Shown piece by piece: positions 6,059 to 13,441 of a stretch of 14,343 bases of DNA. The DNA is from Bacillota bacterium (GTDB taxonomy: Bacteria; Bacillota; Desulfotomaculia; Desulfotomaculales; JAJYZD01), in NCBI GenBank assembly GCA_021800315.1, contig JAJYZD010000074.1, forward strand, positions 1 through 14,343, given 5' to 3'. The first letter of the stretch is position 1. The number at the start of each line of letters is the position of its first letter. The translations under genes were made by a program, and so were the position numbers. The notes under the pieces are model-generated. The model did not search any database and was not told the DNA's origin. It was given only the letters and a program-made list of their open reading frames with translations.

Positions 6059-6088
6059 ATTATACCACGGAGCAAAACTCCATGTCAA
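6059..6088 (-). promoter_or_regulatory. Consensus sigma-A promoter of the IS607 remnant
   Basis: On the - strand TTGACA (6088-6083) and TATAAT (6064-6059) are both perfect consensus hexamers, separated by 18 bp. The predicted start at about 6051-6053 is only 1-3 bases before the recombinase ATG at 6050. No Shine-Dalgarno precedes that ATG, so the mRNA would be almost leaderless. With no terminator seen between here and the TetR gene, this promoter could drive the TetR/dehydratase cluster. Confidence 0.8.
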
Positions 6089-6099
6089 CGTCGATAGGT

Positions 6100-6124
6100 G
6101 CTAATGATTGGTGAAAACATTAGC
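6100..6124. repeat. Inverted repeat upstream of the IS607 promoter
   Basis: GCTAATG (6100-6106) and CATTAGC (6118-6124) form a perfect 7-bp stem with an 11-base loop. It begins 12 bp upstream of the -35 of the IS promoter and lies beyond the end of cobO. There is no T-run on either side, so it is a weak terminator candidate. It could be part of the IS left end or a binding site. The rest of 6051-6262 holds short open frames, one with GGGAGG directly after cobO (GTG or ATG start near 6242-6249), but none resembles a known protein. Confidence 0.45.
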
Positions 6125-6262
6125 TCTACGAACCCGTTTTCTTGCCGCAATGGAACAGGTCCTCCCGGACGGTTCCCCTCCCGTCGTTCCAAAGGTACGG
6201 GGAAATTCCGAACCGGTCGCATGCGCGGGCCCGCGCGAGGAAACACGTGACATCCTCCCTTC

Positions 6263-6778
6263 TCAATACTCGATCCCCTTCTGCGCCCCCACCCCGGCCC
6301 CGGCATGGTGCCGTACCTCCACCGCCTCGAAGACCGCATCGGCCAGTTCCACCAGGGCAAAGGGGGCGTTGCGCCCGGTCAGGACGAGCGTCACCGCGGG
6401 CGGCCTGGCCCGCACCAGCGAAACAACCTCCTCCACGGTCAGTAAGCCGAAACCTACCGCGTAAATGACTTCATCCAATACCACCAGATCGTATTGACCC
6501 AGGCTCCGCTCCGCTTCCGCCAGGGCCCGGCGGGCGGATTCGCGGTGGGCGGCCTTTTCCTCCGGGCCGGCAAAGCGCACAAAACCCAGGCCCGCCTGCC
6601 GCACGGTGAACCGGGAACCCAGGGCGGCGGCCGCCGCCAACTCCCCGTAACGCCAGCCACCCTTGATGAACTGGAGCACCAGTACCGAGCCGCCCCGCGC
6701 CCAGACGTCCAGGGCCGCGCCCAGGGCGGAAGTGGTCTTCCCCTTGCCGTGGCCGGTGTAAATGACGACAGGTCCCAT
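6263..6778 (-). CDS. cobO: Cob(I)yrinic acid a,c-diamide adenosyltransferase (CobO/BtuR type)
   Basis: 171 aa, the normal length for the CobO/BtuR/CobA-type corrinoid adenosyltransferase. It transfers the 5'-deoxyadenosyl group of ATP to the cobalt of cob(I)yrinic acid diamide or cobinamide in the cytoplasm. A modified P-loop GHGKGKTT (residues 9-16) lies at the N-terminus, followed by VLVLQFIKGGWRYGE, LVVLDE (Walker B-like) and the hallmark C-terminal QKGIEY. The ATG start is 2 bp after the stop of cobC, with a weak GGGG ribosome site, so it is probably coupled. It is the last gene of the operon. The protein starts directly at the P-loop with no N-terminal extension. Confidence 0.93.
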   Translation of the reverse strand: MGPVVIYTGHGKGKTTSALGAALDVWARGGSVLVLQFIKGGWRYGELAAAAALGSRFTVRQAGLGFVRFAGPEEKAAHRESARRALAEAERSLGQYDLVVLDEVIYAVGFGLLTVEEVVSLVRARPPAVTLVLTGRNAPFALVELADAVFEAVEVRHHAGAGVGAQKGIEY

Positions 6779-6780
6779 GG

Positions 6781-7494
6781 TTAGGCCCCGCCCGACGGGT
6801 TGGCGGGCACCGGCGGCAGATCGGCCGGCAGGTGGGAAACATCGTTGAACAGAAGCAGGATGCCCCGGTCGGGCTCCGGGTAATCGACGATGGAAAGCGA
6901 GGCATTATCGGTCCTGAGCTTCCAGAAGAGGTTGAGGTCCATGCCCAGGGCGGTCCCGATGATACAGCGGATGGCGCCGCCGTGGGCTACCACGACCACG
7001 TTCCGGCCCGGATGGCTAACGACCACTTCCGCCAACCCCCGCCGGGTCCGTTCGGCCACCTCGGCGTAGGTCTCGCCGTCCGGGGGACGTACTCCCAGCG
7101 GATGATCCAGCCAGTCCCGGTAAACGGCGGGGAAGCGCTCCCGCACTTCAACCGCCGTGAGGCCCTCCCAGCGGCCGAAGTTCATTTCCCGGAAAGCGGC
7201 CTGCGGCTTCGCCGCCAGGCCGTGCGGCGCGGCCACGATGGCCGCCGTTTCCGCGGCCCGGGACAGATCGCTGGTGTAAAAGGCGTCCACCTTCAGCCGT
7301 CCGGCCAGGCGCGCGGCGAGCCTGGCCGCCTGCCGGCGGCCGTAATCGCAGAGCGGTATGTCCGTCTGGCCCTGGTAACGCAGGCTCTGGTTCCATTCCG
7401 TAACTCCGTGGCGAACCAGGTAAACGCGGCAGACCGTATTGTCACCGGCCAATATTTCCCGTCCCTTCCCACGGCGGGGTTGCCCCCCGCCCAT
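6781..7494 (-). CDS. cobC: Alpha-ribazole phosphatase (histidine phosphatase family)
   Basis: 237 aa from the ATG. Family signatures: YLVRHGVTEWN (phosphorylated H29), QGQTDIPLCDYGRRQA, YTSDLSRAAETA, FREMNFGRWEG, and VVVVAHGGAIR (H171). In cobalamin synthesis such enzymes remove phosphate from alpha-ribazole 5'-phosphate or adenosylcobalamin 5'-phosphate. The assignment rests on its place between cobD and cobO, since the family is broad (phosphoglycerate-mutase-like). The ATG at 7494 has no clear ribosome site and adds 14 arginine/glycine-rich residues. A TTG at 7452, with AAGGGA upstream, gives a more typical 223-aa protein with the RHG motif near residue 14, and may be the true start. Fifty bases separate it from cobD. 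Confidence 0.85.
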   Translation of the reverse strand: MGGGQPRRGKGREILAGDNTVCRVYLVRHGVTEWNQSLRYQGQTDIPLCDYGRRQAARLAARLAGRLKVDAFYTSDLSRAAETAAIVAAPHGLAAKPQAAFREMNFGRWEGLTAVEVRERFPAVYRDWLDHPLGVRPPDGETYAEVAERTRRGLAEVVVSHPGRNVVVVAHGGAIRCIIGTALGMDLNLFWKLRTDNASLSIVDYPEPDRGILLLFNDVSHLPADLPPVPANPSGGA

Positions 7495-7544
7495 GTATAC
7501 CGAAAATTTCTCGCTGCCGCCGGCGAAATCCTGCTTGGAAACCG

Positions 7545-8630
7545 CTACCCGGCCGCCAACACCCCGGCGAGGGCGGCCGCAAGACGCGCGTTGTCCTCCC
7601 TGGTGCGCACGGCCACCCGGATATAGCCCGTCTCCAGACCGGGGAAATTGCCGCAGTCACGCACCAGGACGCCCTGCCGGCCCAGGGCGTCCACCAGTTC
7701 CGCGCTTGAGTAGCCGCTCTCCCCCACGGCCACAAGGAGAAAATTGGCCCGACCGGGCAGAACCCTCACCCCGGGCAGCGCGGAGAGCCGCTTTTGCAGT
7801 TCCTCCCGGTCACGGGCCACCCGGGCCGCGCACCCGGCGAGGAAGTCCCGTTCCCGTAGGCCGGCGACGCCGGCCACCTGGGCCATAGTATTCACACTCC
7901 AGGGGTCCCGTGACGCCTGCAGGCGGCGCAGGACCGAGGGGGAGGCGATGAGCGCACCCAGCCGGAGCCCGGGCACGGCCAGAATCTTGGTCAGCGAGTA
8001 GAGAACCAAAAGGCCCGGGTGCCGCGGCAGGAGGGGCAGCGCGCTATACGCGTCCCTGCCCGGCACGAAATCGAGAAAGGCCTCGTCCACCACCAGGCTC
8101 GCCCCTTCGCGGCCGGCCAGGGCGGCCAGTCGGGCCAGGGCGTCCGGCTCCAGCAATCGCCCGGTCGGGTTATTAGGCTGACACCAGAAAACGGCGTCGC
8201 AGCAGGGCAGGGCTTCCGCCACCGCGGCCAGGGAAGGAACAAAACCGTCCGCAGCGCTTGTCGGCACCTCCCGCACCCGCCCGCCGGCGGCGGTCACGGC
8301 GGCGGCGTACTCGCTGAAGGTGGGCCCGATGATCAACGCCCGGCGCCAGGCGAAAACCCGGGCCAGGAGGTAAATCAGCTCCGAGGCCCCGTTACCGGCC
8401 ATAACCCAGTCCGCGCTCACACCCAGGTGGGCGGCGACCGACTGCCTCAAAAGGACGCTGTCCGGGTCCGGGTAATGCCGCACTTCCCGCAGGTTTTCGG
8501 CCAGCGCCTGCACGACGGCGTCCGACGGACCGTACGGGTTGATATTGGCCGAGAAATCGACGAAGCGGCCGGCGGGAATCCCGTAGCGGAGCTGAGCCGC
8601 CCGCAGGTTTCCCCCGTGGGCGAAAATCAT
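7545..8630 (-). CDS. cobD: L-threonine-O-3-phosphate decarboxylase
   Basis: 361 aa PLP-dependent class I/II aminotransferase-fold enzyme. CobD decarboxylates L-threonine phosphate to (R)-1-amino-2-propanol phosphate, the linker joined to the corrin by CbiB. Motifs: N-terminal HGGNLRAAQLRYG and DFSANINPYGP (CobD-like), HYPDPDS, GNGASELIYLL, QPNNPTG (151-157), DEAFLDF (D182), YSLTKILAVPGLRLG (PLP lysine K215) and a C-terminal arginine region YIRVAVRTRE (R338). The ATG overlaps the TGA of cbiA (ATGA), with GGAGG 9 bp upstream; this removes a spurious N-terminal extension of the frame. Related histidinol-phosphate aminotransferases share the fold, but the HGGN start and the operon favour CobD. 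Confidence 0.92.
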   Translation of the reverse strand: MIFAHGGNLRAAQLRYGIPAGRFVDFSANINPYGPSDAVVQALAENLREVRHYPDPDSVLLRQSVAAHLGVSADWVMAGNGASELIYLLARVFAWRRALIIGPTFSEYAAAVTAAGGRVREVPTSAADGFVPSLAAVAEALPCCDAVFWCQPNNPTGRLLEPDALARLAALAGREGASLVVDEAFLDFVPGRDAYSALPLLPRHPGLLVLYSLTKILAVPGLRLGALIASPSVLRRLQASRDPWSVNTMAQVAGVAGLRERDFLAGCAARVARDREELQKRLSALPGVRVLPGRANFLLVAVGESGYSSAELVDALGRQGVLVRDCGNFPGLETGYIRVAVRTREDNARLAAALAGVLAAG

Positions 8631-10024
8631 GGCGCCAGGCCTCCCTCCCGTGCCAGACGGTAACGGTTGGCGGCGTTCAGGAAAGCCCGCGCGCTGTCCG
8701 GACAGGAAACAAAGTGCAGGTGAACGTAGCTGGCCAGCAGGTGGGGGCCGGCCACTCCCTCCAGCCGTCCGTCGGGTGCCGCTGCGCCGCTGACCCGGTA
8801 GGCCGGGCAACCCGGCCGCTCTCCCCGGTAGGTGGAATAATGGAACTCGTGGCCGGTCAGAATGGTCCCGGCCGGAGCCAGCAGGTTGCCGGTCAGCACG
8901 GTGGCCGTCACGTAGCCCAGGGCGGCCCGCCGCCGCTCCATGACCGTTTCCCCGGCCAGCAGGCCGGCCATGGGGTGGACCGCGCCGTCGGGCCCGCGCA
9001 AAGAGCGGCCCAGGTACATCAGGCCCCCGCATTCGGCGTATACCGGCAGCCCGCCGTCATACAGCGTCCGCAAGACCCGCATGAACTCCCCGTTGGCGGC
9101 AATCTCCCCGGCGAACACCTCTGGAAAACCGCCGCCCAGGTAAATCCCGTCCAGACCGGGGTCCAGGGTGCCGGACACGGGGCTCACCTCGACCAGTTCC
9201 GCCCCCAGGGCCCGCAAGAGATCAAGGCTGTCCTGGTAATAGAAGTTGAAGGCCTGATCCCGGGCCACGCCCAGGCGGACCGCGGGAGGCATTGGTTCCG
9301 CGGGAAACACCGCGCGGGAGGGCATCGGCGGCCCGGGTGCGCTTGCGGCCAGGCGGACCACGGCCTGGAGGTCCAACTGCCGGCCGAGGCCGGCCAGGCG
9401 TTCGACGAACCCGTCCAGCCCCCCCCTCTCCACGGCCGGCAGAAGGCCCAGGTGACGCTCCGGCAGGCTGACCTCATCCTCCCGGCCCAAGGCGCCGATC
9501 ACGGGCAGGCCAGCCTCCCCCTGGACGGCCCGGAGCAAAAGGGCCCGGTGCCGCTCGCTGCCGGTACGGTTCAGGATGACCCCCCCGAGGTCAAGCCCTG
9601 GTTCAAAGTCGCGATAGCCCCGCACCAGCGCGGCCGCGCTACGGGCCAGGGACCGGGCGTCCACCACGAGCAGCACCGGCGCGGACAAAAGGCGGGCAAC
9701 CTGGGCGGTGCTGCCCGTTCCGGTGTCGGCCTGGCCGTCGAAAAGCCCCATGACGCCCTCGATCACCGAGATGTCGGCATCATGCGCGGCCCGCCGGAAA
9801 CATTCCCGGACCCCGTCTTCGCCCATCAGCCAGGGGTCCAGGTTGCGGCACACCCGCCCGGTGGCGGCGGTGTGGTAACCCGGATCGATGTAATCGGGGC
9901 CGACCTTGAAAGGCTGCACCGTAAGACCGGCGGCCGTTAATGCGGCCATCAGGGCGGCCGCCACGGTGGTCTTGCCGGCCCCGCTGTGCGTGGCCCCGAT
10001 AACTATACGGGAAAAGTTGGGCAT
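8627..10024 (-). CDS. cbiA: Cobyrinate a,c-diamide synthase
   Basis: 465 aa, the usual size. It amidates the a and c side chains of cobyrinic acid using glutamine and ATP. The N-terminal dethiobiotin-synthetase-like ATPase domain has P-loop ATHSGAGKTT (11-20), KVGPDYIDPGYH (40-51) and the IEGVMGLFDG motif (88-97). The C-terminal class I glutamine amidotransferase domain has the GGGFPEVF motif, nucleophile C332 in YAECGGLMYLG, GHEFHYS and SYVHLHF (H435/H437). It starts at ATG 10024 with GAGG 8 bp upstream, 21 bp after cbiB, and overlaps cobD by 4 bases. CbiA together with CbiP-type CobQ and CbiB is typical of both anaerobic synthesis and corrinoid salvage; the corrin-ring genes are not in view. 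Confidence 0.95.
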   Translation of the reverse strand: MPNFSRIVIGATHSGAGKTTVAAALMAALTAAGLTVQPFKVGPDYIDPGYHTAATGRVCRNLDPWLMGEDGVRECFRRAAHDADISVIEGVMGLFDGQADTGTGSTAQVARLLSAPVLLVVDARSLARSAAALVRGYRDFEPGLDLGGVILNRTGSERHRALLLRAVQGEAGLPVIGALGREDEVSLPERHLGLLPAVERGGLDGFVERLAGLGRQLDLQAVVRLAASAPGPPMPSRAVFPAEPMPPAVRLGVARDQAFNFYYQDSLDLLRALGAELVEVSPVSGTLDPGLDGIYLGGGFPEVFAGEIAANGEFMRVLRTLYDGGLPVYAECGGLMYLGRSLRGPDGAVHPMAGLLAGETVMERRRAALGYVTATVLTGNLLAPAGTILTGHEFHYSTYRGERPGCPAYRVSGAAAPDGRLEGVAGPHLLASYVHLHFVSCPDSARAFLNAANRYRLAREGGLAP

Positions 10025-10045
10025 GGTATCAACCTCAGTTCAGAT

Positions 10046-10993
10046 TTAGCGCAACCAGCGGGTAACCAGCCAGCCGGCCGCCAGGGTCAGCAGGGCGGTC
10101 AGCACCATCAAAGCCACCGCCGCCGGGATATCCTTTGCCGCCGGTTCCCGGGGGCCGTCGCCCAGGAAGGGATGGTCGACCGGCACCCCCCCGTAGGAGA
10201 TCGGCCCCCCCAGGCGCACCCCGAGGGCCCCGGCAAAAGCCGCCTCCGCCACCCCGCTGTTGGGGCTGGGATGTCGGGAACCGAAACGCAGCATGGTGGT
10301 CAGGGTCCGTACCGGCCGGCGGCCGGTCAAAAAGGCCGCGAGCACCAGAAGACACCCGGTAAGCCGGGCGGGCAGCCAGTTGGCCAGATCGTCGAGCCGG
10401 GCCGAAGCCCAGCCCAGGTAGCGGTAACGCTCGTTCTTGTAACCCACCATGGCGTCGAGGGTGTTGACGGCCCGGTAGGCGACCGCCAGCACCGCTCCCC
10501 CGATAAAGGCGTAGAAGAGCGGCGCCACCACCGCATCGACCGTGTTTTCCGCCACCGTCTCCACCGCCGCCCTGCTGACGCCGGCCTCGGTCAGGAGCCT
10601 GGTGTCCCGGCCCACGACCTGGGCCGTAAGACGCCTGGCCCCGGCCAGGTCCCCGGCCGAAAGCGCCCGGCGGACGCGCAGGCCGGCCGCCGCCAGGCCC
10701 CGGGCGGCCACCGCCGCGTAGATGAAATATATCTGGAGCGCGAGATAGAAGGGCCGTCCCAGCCGCCGGGCTCCCAGCAGGACCAGAAAAACCAGGCCGG
10801 CGCTGGTACCCGTCACCAGGACCGCGAGCAGGACACCCGCCGCCTTCTGGACCGCCGGGCTCCGGCCGGGTCGGACAAGGCGGGACTCCCAGAAGGAAAC
10901 CAGGCGGCCGATGCCCACCACCGGATGCGGCAGGAAGGGCGGATCACCGACCAGCAGGTCCAACAAAAAGGCGGCCGTTACCAGGTAAACCAT
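10046..10993 (-). CDS. cbiB: Adenosylcobinamide-phosphate synthase (CbiB)
   Basis: 315 aa integral membrane protein, normal length. It joins adenosylcobyric acid with aminopropanol phosphate made by CobD. Motifs: LLDLLVGDPPFLPHPVVGIG (11-30), ETVAENTVDAVVAPLFYA (145-162), IGGAVLAVAYRAVNTLDAMV (164-183), GYKNERYRYLG (184-194) and ARLDDLANWLPARLTG (198-213), then NSGVAEAAFAGALGV. Hydrophobic segments lie near 1-15, 50-75, 82-105, 155-175, 205-225 and 290-312. The ATG directly follows the TAG of cobQ (TAGATG), implying translational coupling; the ribosome site inside cobQ is weak. Confidence 0.94.
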   Translation of the reverse strand: MVYLVTAAFLLDLLVGDPPFLPHPVVGIGRLVSFWESRLVRPGRSPAVQKAAGVLLAVLVTGTSAGLVFLVLLGARRLGRPFYLALQIYFIYAAVAARGLAAAGLRVRRALSAGDLAGARRLTAQVVGRDTRLLTEAGVSRAAVETVAENTVDAVVAPLFYAFIGGAVLAVAYRAVNTLDAMVGYKNERYRYLGWASARLDDLANWLPARLTGCLLVLAAFLTGRRPVRTLTTMLRFGSRHPSPNSGVAEAAFAGALGVRLGGPISYGGVPVDHPFLGDGPREPAAKDIPAAVALMVLTALLTLAAGWLVTRWLR

Positions 10994-12520
10994 CTACGTA
11001 GGCCCGTCCAGGCCGAGGAGGTTGTAAACGGCCGGCAGGTCCAGGTTCTCCCGCACCAGGGCCGCCAGGCCGTCCAGACCATCCTCCCGCATGTCCCCGC
11101 TGGCCGGTCCCCGGCCCGCTTCCCCGGTCAAACCCTTGCGCCGGCGTAAAGAGTCCAAAAGTGACGCGCGGAAGGCGTCGTTGTCGAACAGACCGTGGAG
11201 ATAGGTACCGAAGACCAGCCCGTCGGCGCTTACCGCCCCGTCTCTTTCATCAATCATCCGTCCGGAGCGCCTGGTGACCCGGATCACCGGATCCACCGGT
11301 CCGGTAAAGGTGGTGCGCCCCATGTGGATCTCGTAGCCGCTGACCGGCAGACCGCTCGACAGCAAGGGCCCCCGCCCGGCCGTCTCCCCCGCCGCCTGGC
11401 AGGTTACCTTGTCCGCCTCGAAAACCGTAGTCATGGGCAAAAGCCCTAGCCCGTCGATCTCCTCCCGGTCCGACTCGGTGTGCAGGGGGTCCCGGACGAT
11501 TTCTCCCAGCATTTGAAAGCCGCCGCAAATACCGGCCACCGGCAGGCCGGCCCCGGCCAGCCGGACCACGGCTTGCGCCAGGCCGGAGTCCTTGAGGACG
11601 ACCAGGTCGTCAATCGTGTTCTTGCTGCCGGGTATGATGACCAGGTCGGGCCGGCCCAACTCACCGGCCTTGCGCACGTACCGCAGGTTTACGGCCGGCT
11701 CGTCCCGTAGCGGATCGAAGTCGGTAAAGTTGGACAGGTGCGGTAGATGAAGGACTACGATATCCAGGTCCGCCTGAGCGGATTCCCCCCCCCGCCAGAC
11801 CCCCAGGGAATCCTCCTCGGCGACGCGCAGATCGTGGAAATAGGGCAGGACGCCAAGCACCGGGATCCCGGTGCGCTCTTCCAGGAAGCCGACCGCCGGT
11901 TGAAACAGCGTGGGATCGCCGCGGAACTTGTTGATGACCAGCCCGGCCACCCGGGCGGCGTCTTCCGCGTCCAGCAGGGCCAGGGTCCCCACCAGGGAGG
12001 CCAGGGCGCCGCCCCGCTCGACGTCCGCGACCAGGAGCACCGGGGCGCCGGCGGCCCGTGCCACCCGCATGTTGACGATCTCGTGCTCCATAAGGTTGAC
12101 CTCGGCCGGACTGCCCGCCCCCTCGATGACCACCACCTCGTAAGCGGCCATGAGCCGGTCCAGGGCATCCCGGGCGAAGCTGAACAGCCGCGGGGCGTGC
12201 TCGTTGTGGTAGGCGTGGGCCGGATAGTTGCCCACCGGCCGGCCCAGGACGATGACCTGGGAAGATGACTGCCCCGTGGGTTTAAGCAAGATAGGGTTCA
12301 TGTCGACGGTGGGGGGAATCCCAGCCGCTTCGGCCTGAACCGCCTGGGCCCGCCCTATTTCCCCCCCTTCGGCCGTGACGTAGGAGTTGAGAGCCATGTT
12401 CTGGGACTTGTACGGGGCCACCCGGTACCCGTCCCGCGCCAGGATCCGGCACAGGGCGGCCACCAGGACGCTCTTGCCCACGTGCGAGGCCGTCCCCTGC
12501 ACCATGATGGCCTTTCCCAC
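10994..12520 (-). CDS. cobQ: Cobyric acid synthase (CobQ/CbiP)
   Basis: 508 aa, normal length. It amidates side chains b, d, e and g of adenosylcobyrinic acid a,c-diamide. The N-terminus AIMVQGTASHVGKSVLVAAL carries the P-loop (9-17), followed by PYKSQNMALNSYVT and QAVQAEAAGI; VIEGAGSPAEVNLMEHEIVN (131-150) is a CobQ hallmark. The glutaminase domain has IIPGSKNTIDDL, nucleophile C332 in GICGGFQMLG, YEIHMGRT and H442 in GTYLHGLF. The GTG start at 12520 gives the canonical M-x-K-A-I-M N-terminus with GAGGGGG about 11 bp upstream; an internal ATG five codons on is less likely. It lies 19 bp after cobU. Confidence 0.96.
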   Translation of the reverse strand: MGKAIMVQGTASHVGKSVLVAALCRILARDGYRVAPYKSQNMALNSYVTAEGGEIGRAQAVQAEAAGIPPTVDMNPILLKPTGQSSSQVIVLGRPVGNYPAHAYHNEHAPRLFSFARDALDRLMAAYEVVVIEGAGSPAEVNLMEHEIVNMRVARAAGAPVLLVADVERGGALASLVGTLALLDAEDAARVAGLVINKFRGDPTLFQPAVGFLEERTGIPVLGVLPYFHDLRVAEEDSLGVWRGGESAQADLDIVVLHLPHLSNFTDFDPLRDEPAVNLRYVRKAGELGRPDLVIIPGSKNTIDDLVVLKDSGLAQAVVRLAGAGLPVAGICGGFQMLGEIVRDPLHTESDREEIDGLGLLPMTTVFEADKVTCQAAGETAGRGPLLSSGLPVSGYEIHMGRTTFTGPVDPVIRVTRRSGRMIDERDGAVSADGLVFGTYLHGLFDNDAFRASLLDSLRRRKGLTGEAGRGPASGDMREDGLDGLAALVRENLDLPAVYNLLGLDGPT

Positions 12521-12539
12521 CGCGATCGATACCCCCTCA

Positions 12540-13058
12540 TTATTTCAGCGTAAGCGGCAGCGCGGCCACCACCAGGTAAACCCGCCCGGCCCGCGCCGCC
12601 GCCATTTGGTTGGCCCGCCCGGACACGTCGCGGAAAGCGCGGCCCAGGGGATAAACGGGCACCAAGCCGCAGCCCACCTCGCAGGCGACCATGATGATCC
12701 GGGCCGGCACCCGGTCTACCGCCGCCAGCAGGTTCTCCACTTCGCGGAGAACGACATCCTCCGCGTCCCCGCCGGACAAGAGGTTGGCCAGCCAGGTGGT
12801 CAGGTCTTCGAGCAGCAGGACTCCGCCTTTTTTACCCTCACGCTCCACCGCGAGAGCCAGGGCGCGCGATTCCTCCACCGTGGACCAGCCGGACGGCCGC
12901 CGGCTCCGGTGACGCTCGATGCGCCCGGCCATTTCCCTGTCCCCGGCGGCCGCCGTGGCCAGATAGATAACCGGTTCCCCGTGGGAGGCGGCCATCCGTT
13001 CCGCCACCTCGCTCTTGCCGCTGCCGCTGCCTCCGAGCACCAGAGTCAACTCACCCAA
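12540..13058 (-). CDS. cobU: Adenosylcobinamide kinase / adenosylcobinamide-phosphate guanylyltransferase
   Basis: 172 aa bifunctional enzyme that phosphorylates adenosylcobinamide and then makes the GDP-activated form used by CobS. Motifs: P-loop GGSGSGKS (9-16), YLATAAAGDREM, IERHRSRRP with H50 at the position of the guanylylated histidine of the family, VLLLEDLTTWLANLL, and EVGCGLVPVYPLGRAFRDVSGRANQ followed by VYLVVAALPLTLK. The last motif normally ends G-L-P; here AALP replaces the usual glycine, a mild deviation. The TTG start has AGGAGG 9 bp upstream; no ATG or GTG fits. It is the first gene of the operon, directly downstream of the riboswitch and terminator-like hairpin. Confidence 0.95.
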   Translation of the reverse strand: MGELTLVLGGSGSGKSEVAERMAASHGEPVIYLATAAAGDREMAGRIERHRSRRPSGWSTVEESRALALAVEREGKKGGVLLLEDLTTWLANLLSGGDAEDVVLREVENLLAAVDRVPARIIMVACEVGCGLVPVYPLGRAFRDVSGRANQMAAARAGRVYLVVAALPLTLK

Positions 13059-13079
13059 GGATCAGTCCCTCCTGCCGGA

Positions 13080-13109
13080 AATAAATTCCCCGGCTTACGC
13101 GAGCCGGGG
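13080..13109 (-). terminator. Terminator-like hairpin between B12 riboswitch and cobU
   Basis: On the - strand CCCCGGCT (13109-13102) and AGCCGGGG (13095-13088) form a perfect 8-bp stem with a 6-base loop, followed by AATTTATTT. The T-run is interrupted, but the position between a riboswitch and the first gene fits transcription attenuation. It lies 21 bp upstream of the cobU ribosome site. Confidence 0.7.
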
Positions 13110-13158
13110 AAAAGGACAAACGGATAAACCTTACCCTTTCTCGCGAAGGTCCCGGTTT

Positions 13159-13316
13159 ACCCGCAGGCAGGTTTCCTGGCTCCCGCTTCATCGGTTAGCC
13201 GGCGCCTTCCCAAGGCGGTGGCATATTGCCGGCTTCTCCACGGTTACAGTGGCGCAGACCGCTCAGGCCTAAGACCTGATTCCCTTTTTCTCCCCCGCGG
13301 GGGATCACCTGCGGGT
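13159..13316 (-). ncRNA. Cobalamin (adenosylcobalamin) riboswitch
   Basis: The - strand carries the B12-box sequence AGCCAGGAAACCTGCC (13181-13166). Upstream are the conserved core GCCACTGTAACCG and the AGGGAATC segment after a GC-rich arm (13307-13280). Closing stem P1 is perfect: ACCCGCAGG (13316-13308) pairs with CCTGCGGGT (13167-13159). All elements are in the expected order for a cobalamin riboswitch and the aptamer precedes cobU, so it most likely lowers expression of the cobU-cobO operon when cobalamin is plentiful. The 3' arm of P1 overlaps a competing stem, GGGTAAACC (13162-13154) with GGTTTATCC (13130-13122), which may be the switching element. Confidence 0.95.
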
Positions 13317-13378
13317 CATGGCTATTCGGTTACGCTTAGGATTCGAGACGGGCAGTGGAAACTCCTCTTCCAGGGAGC

Positions 13379-13395
13379 AAAAAAAGCCGGCCGGC
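13379..13395 (-). terminator. Possible terminator after the DUF441 gene
   Basis: A run of seven T on the - strand (13385-13379) follows the self-complementary GC block GCCGGCCGGC. The T-run and position, 46 bp after the DUF441 stop and 63 bp before the riboswitch, suit a terminator. The stem lacks an obvious loop, so this is tentative. No clear promoter hexamers were found between it and the aptamer. Confidence 0.35.
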
Positions 13396-13441
13396 GACAC
13401 CCGAACCCCAATTCACCATTTTCGGCGAACGGCCGTAGGAC

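Noticed and set aside
6085..6249. Short open frames directly after cobO with a GGGAGG site
   Set aside because: Neither the GTG nor the ATG frame resembles a known protein and they are arginine/proline-rich; possibly the truncated start of a lost gene, but not supportable.
8714..11149. Long + strand open frames opposite cbiA and cbiB
   Set aside because: They are antisense to well-identified genes, are rich in G, P, R, H and Q, and have no ribosome sites or known motifs; they arise from the GC bias of the coding strand.
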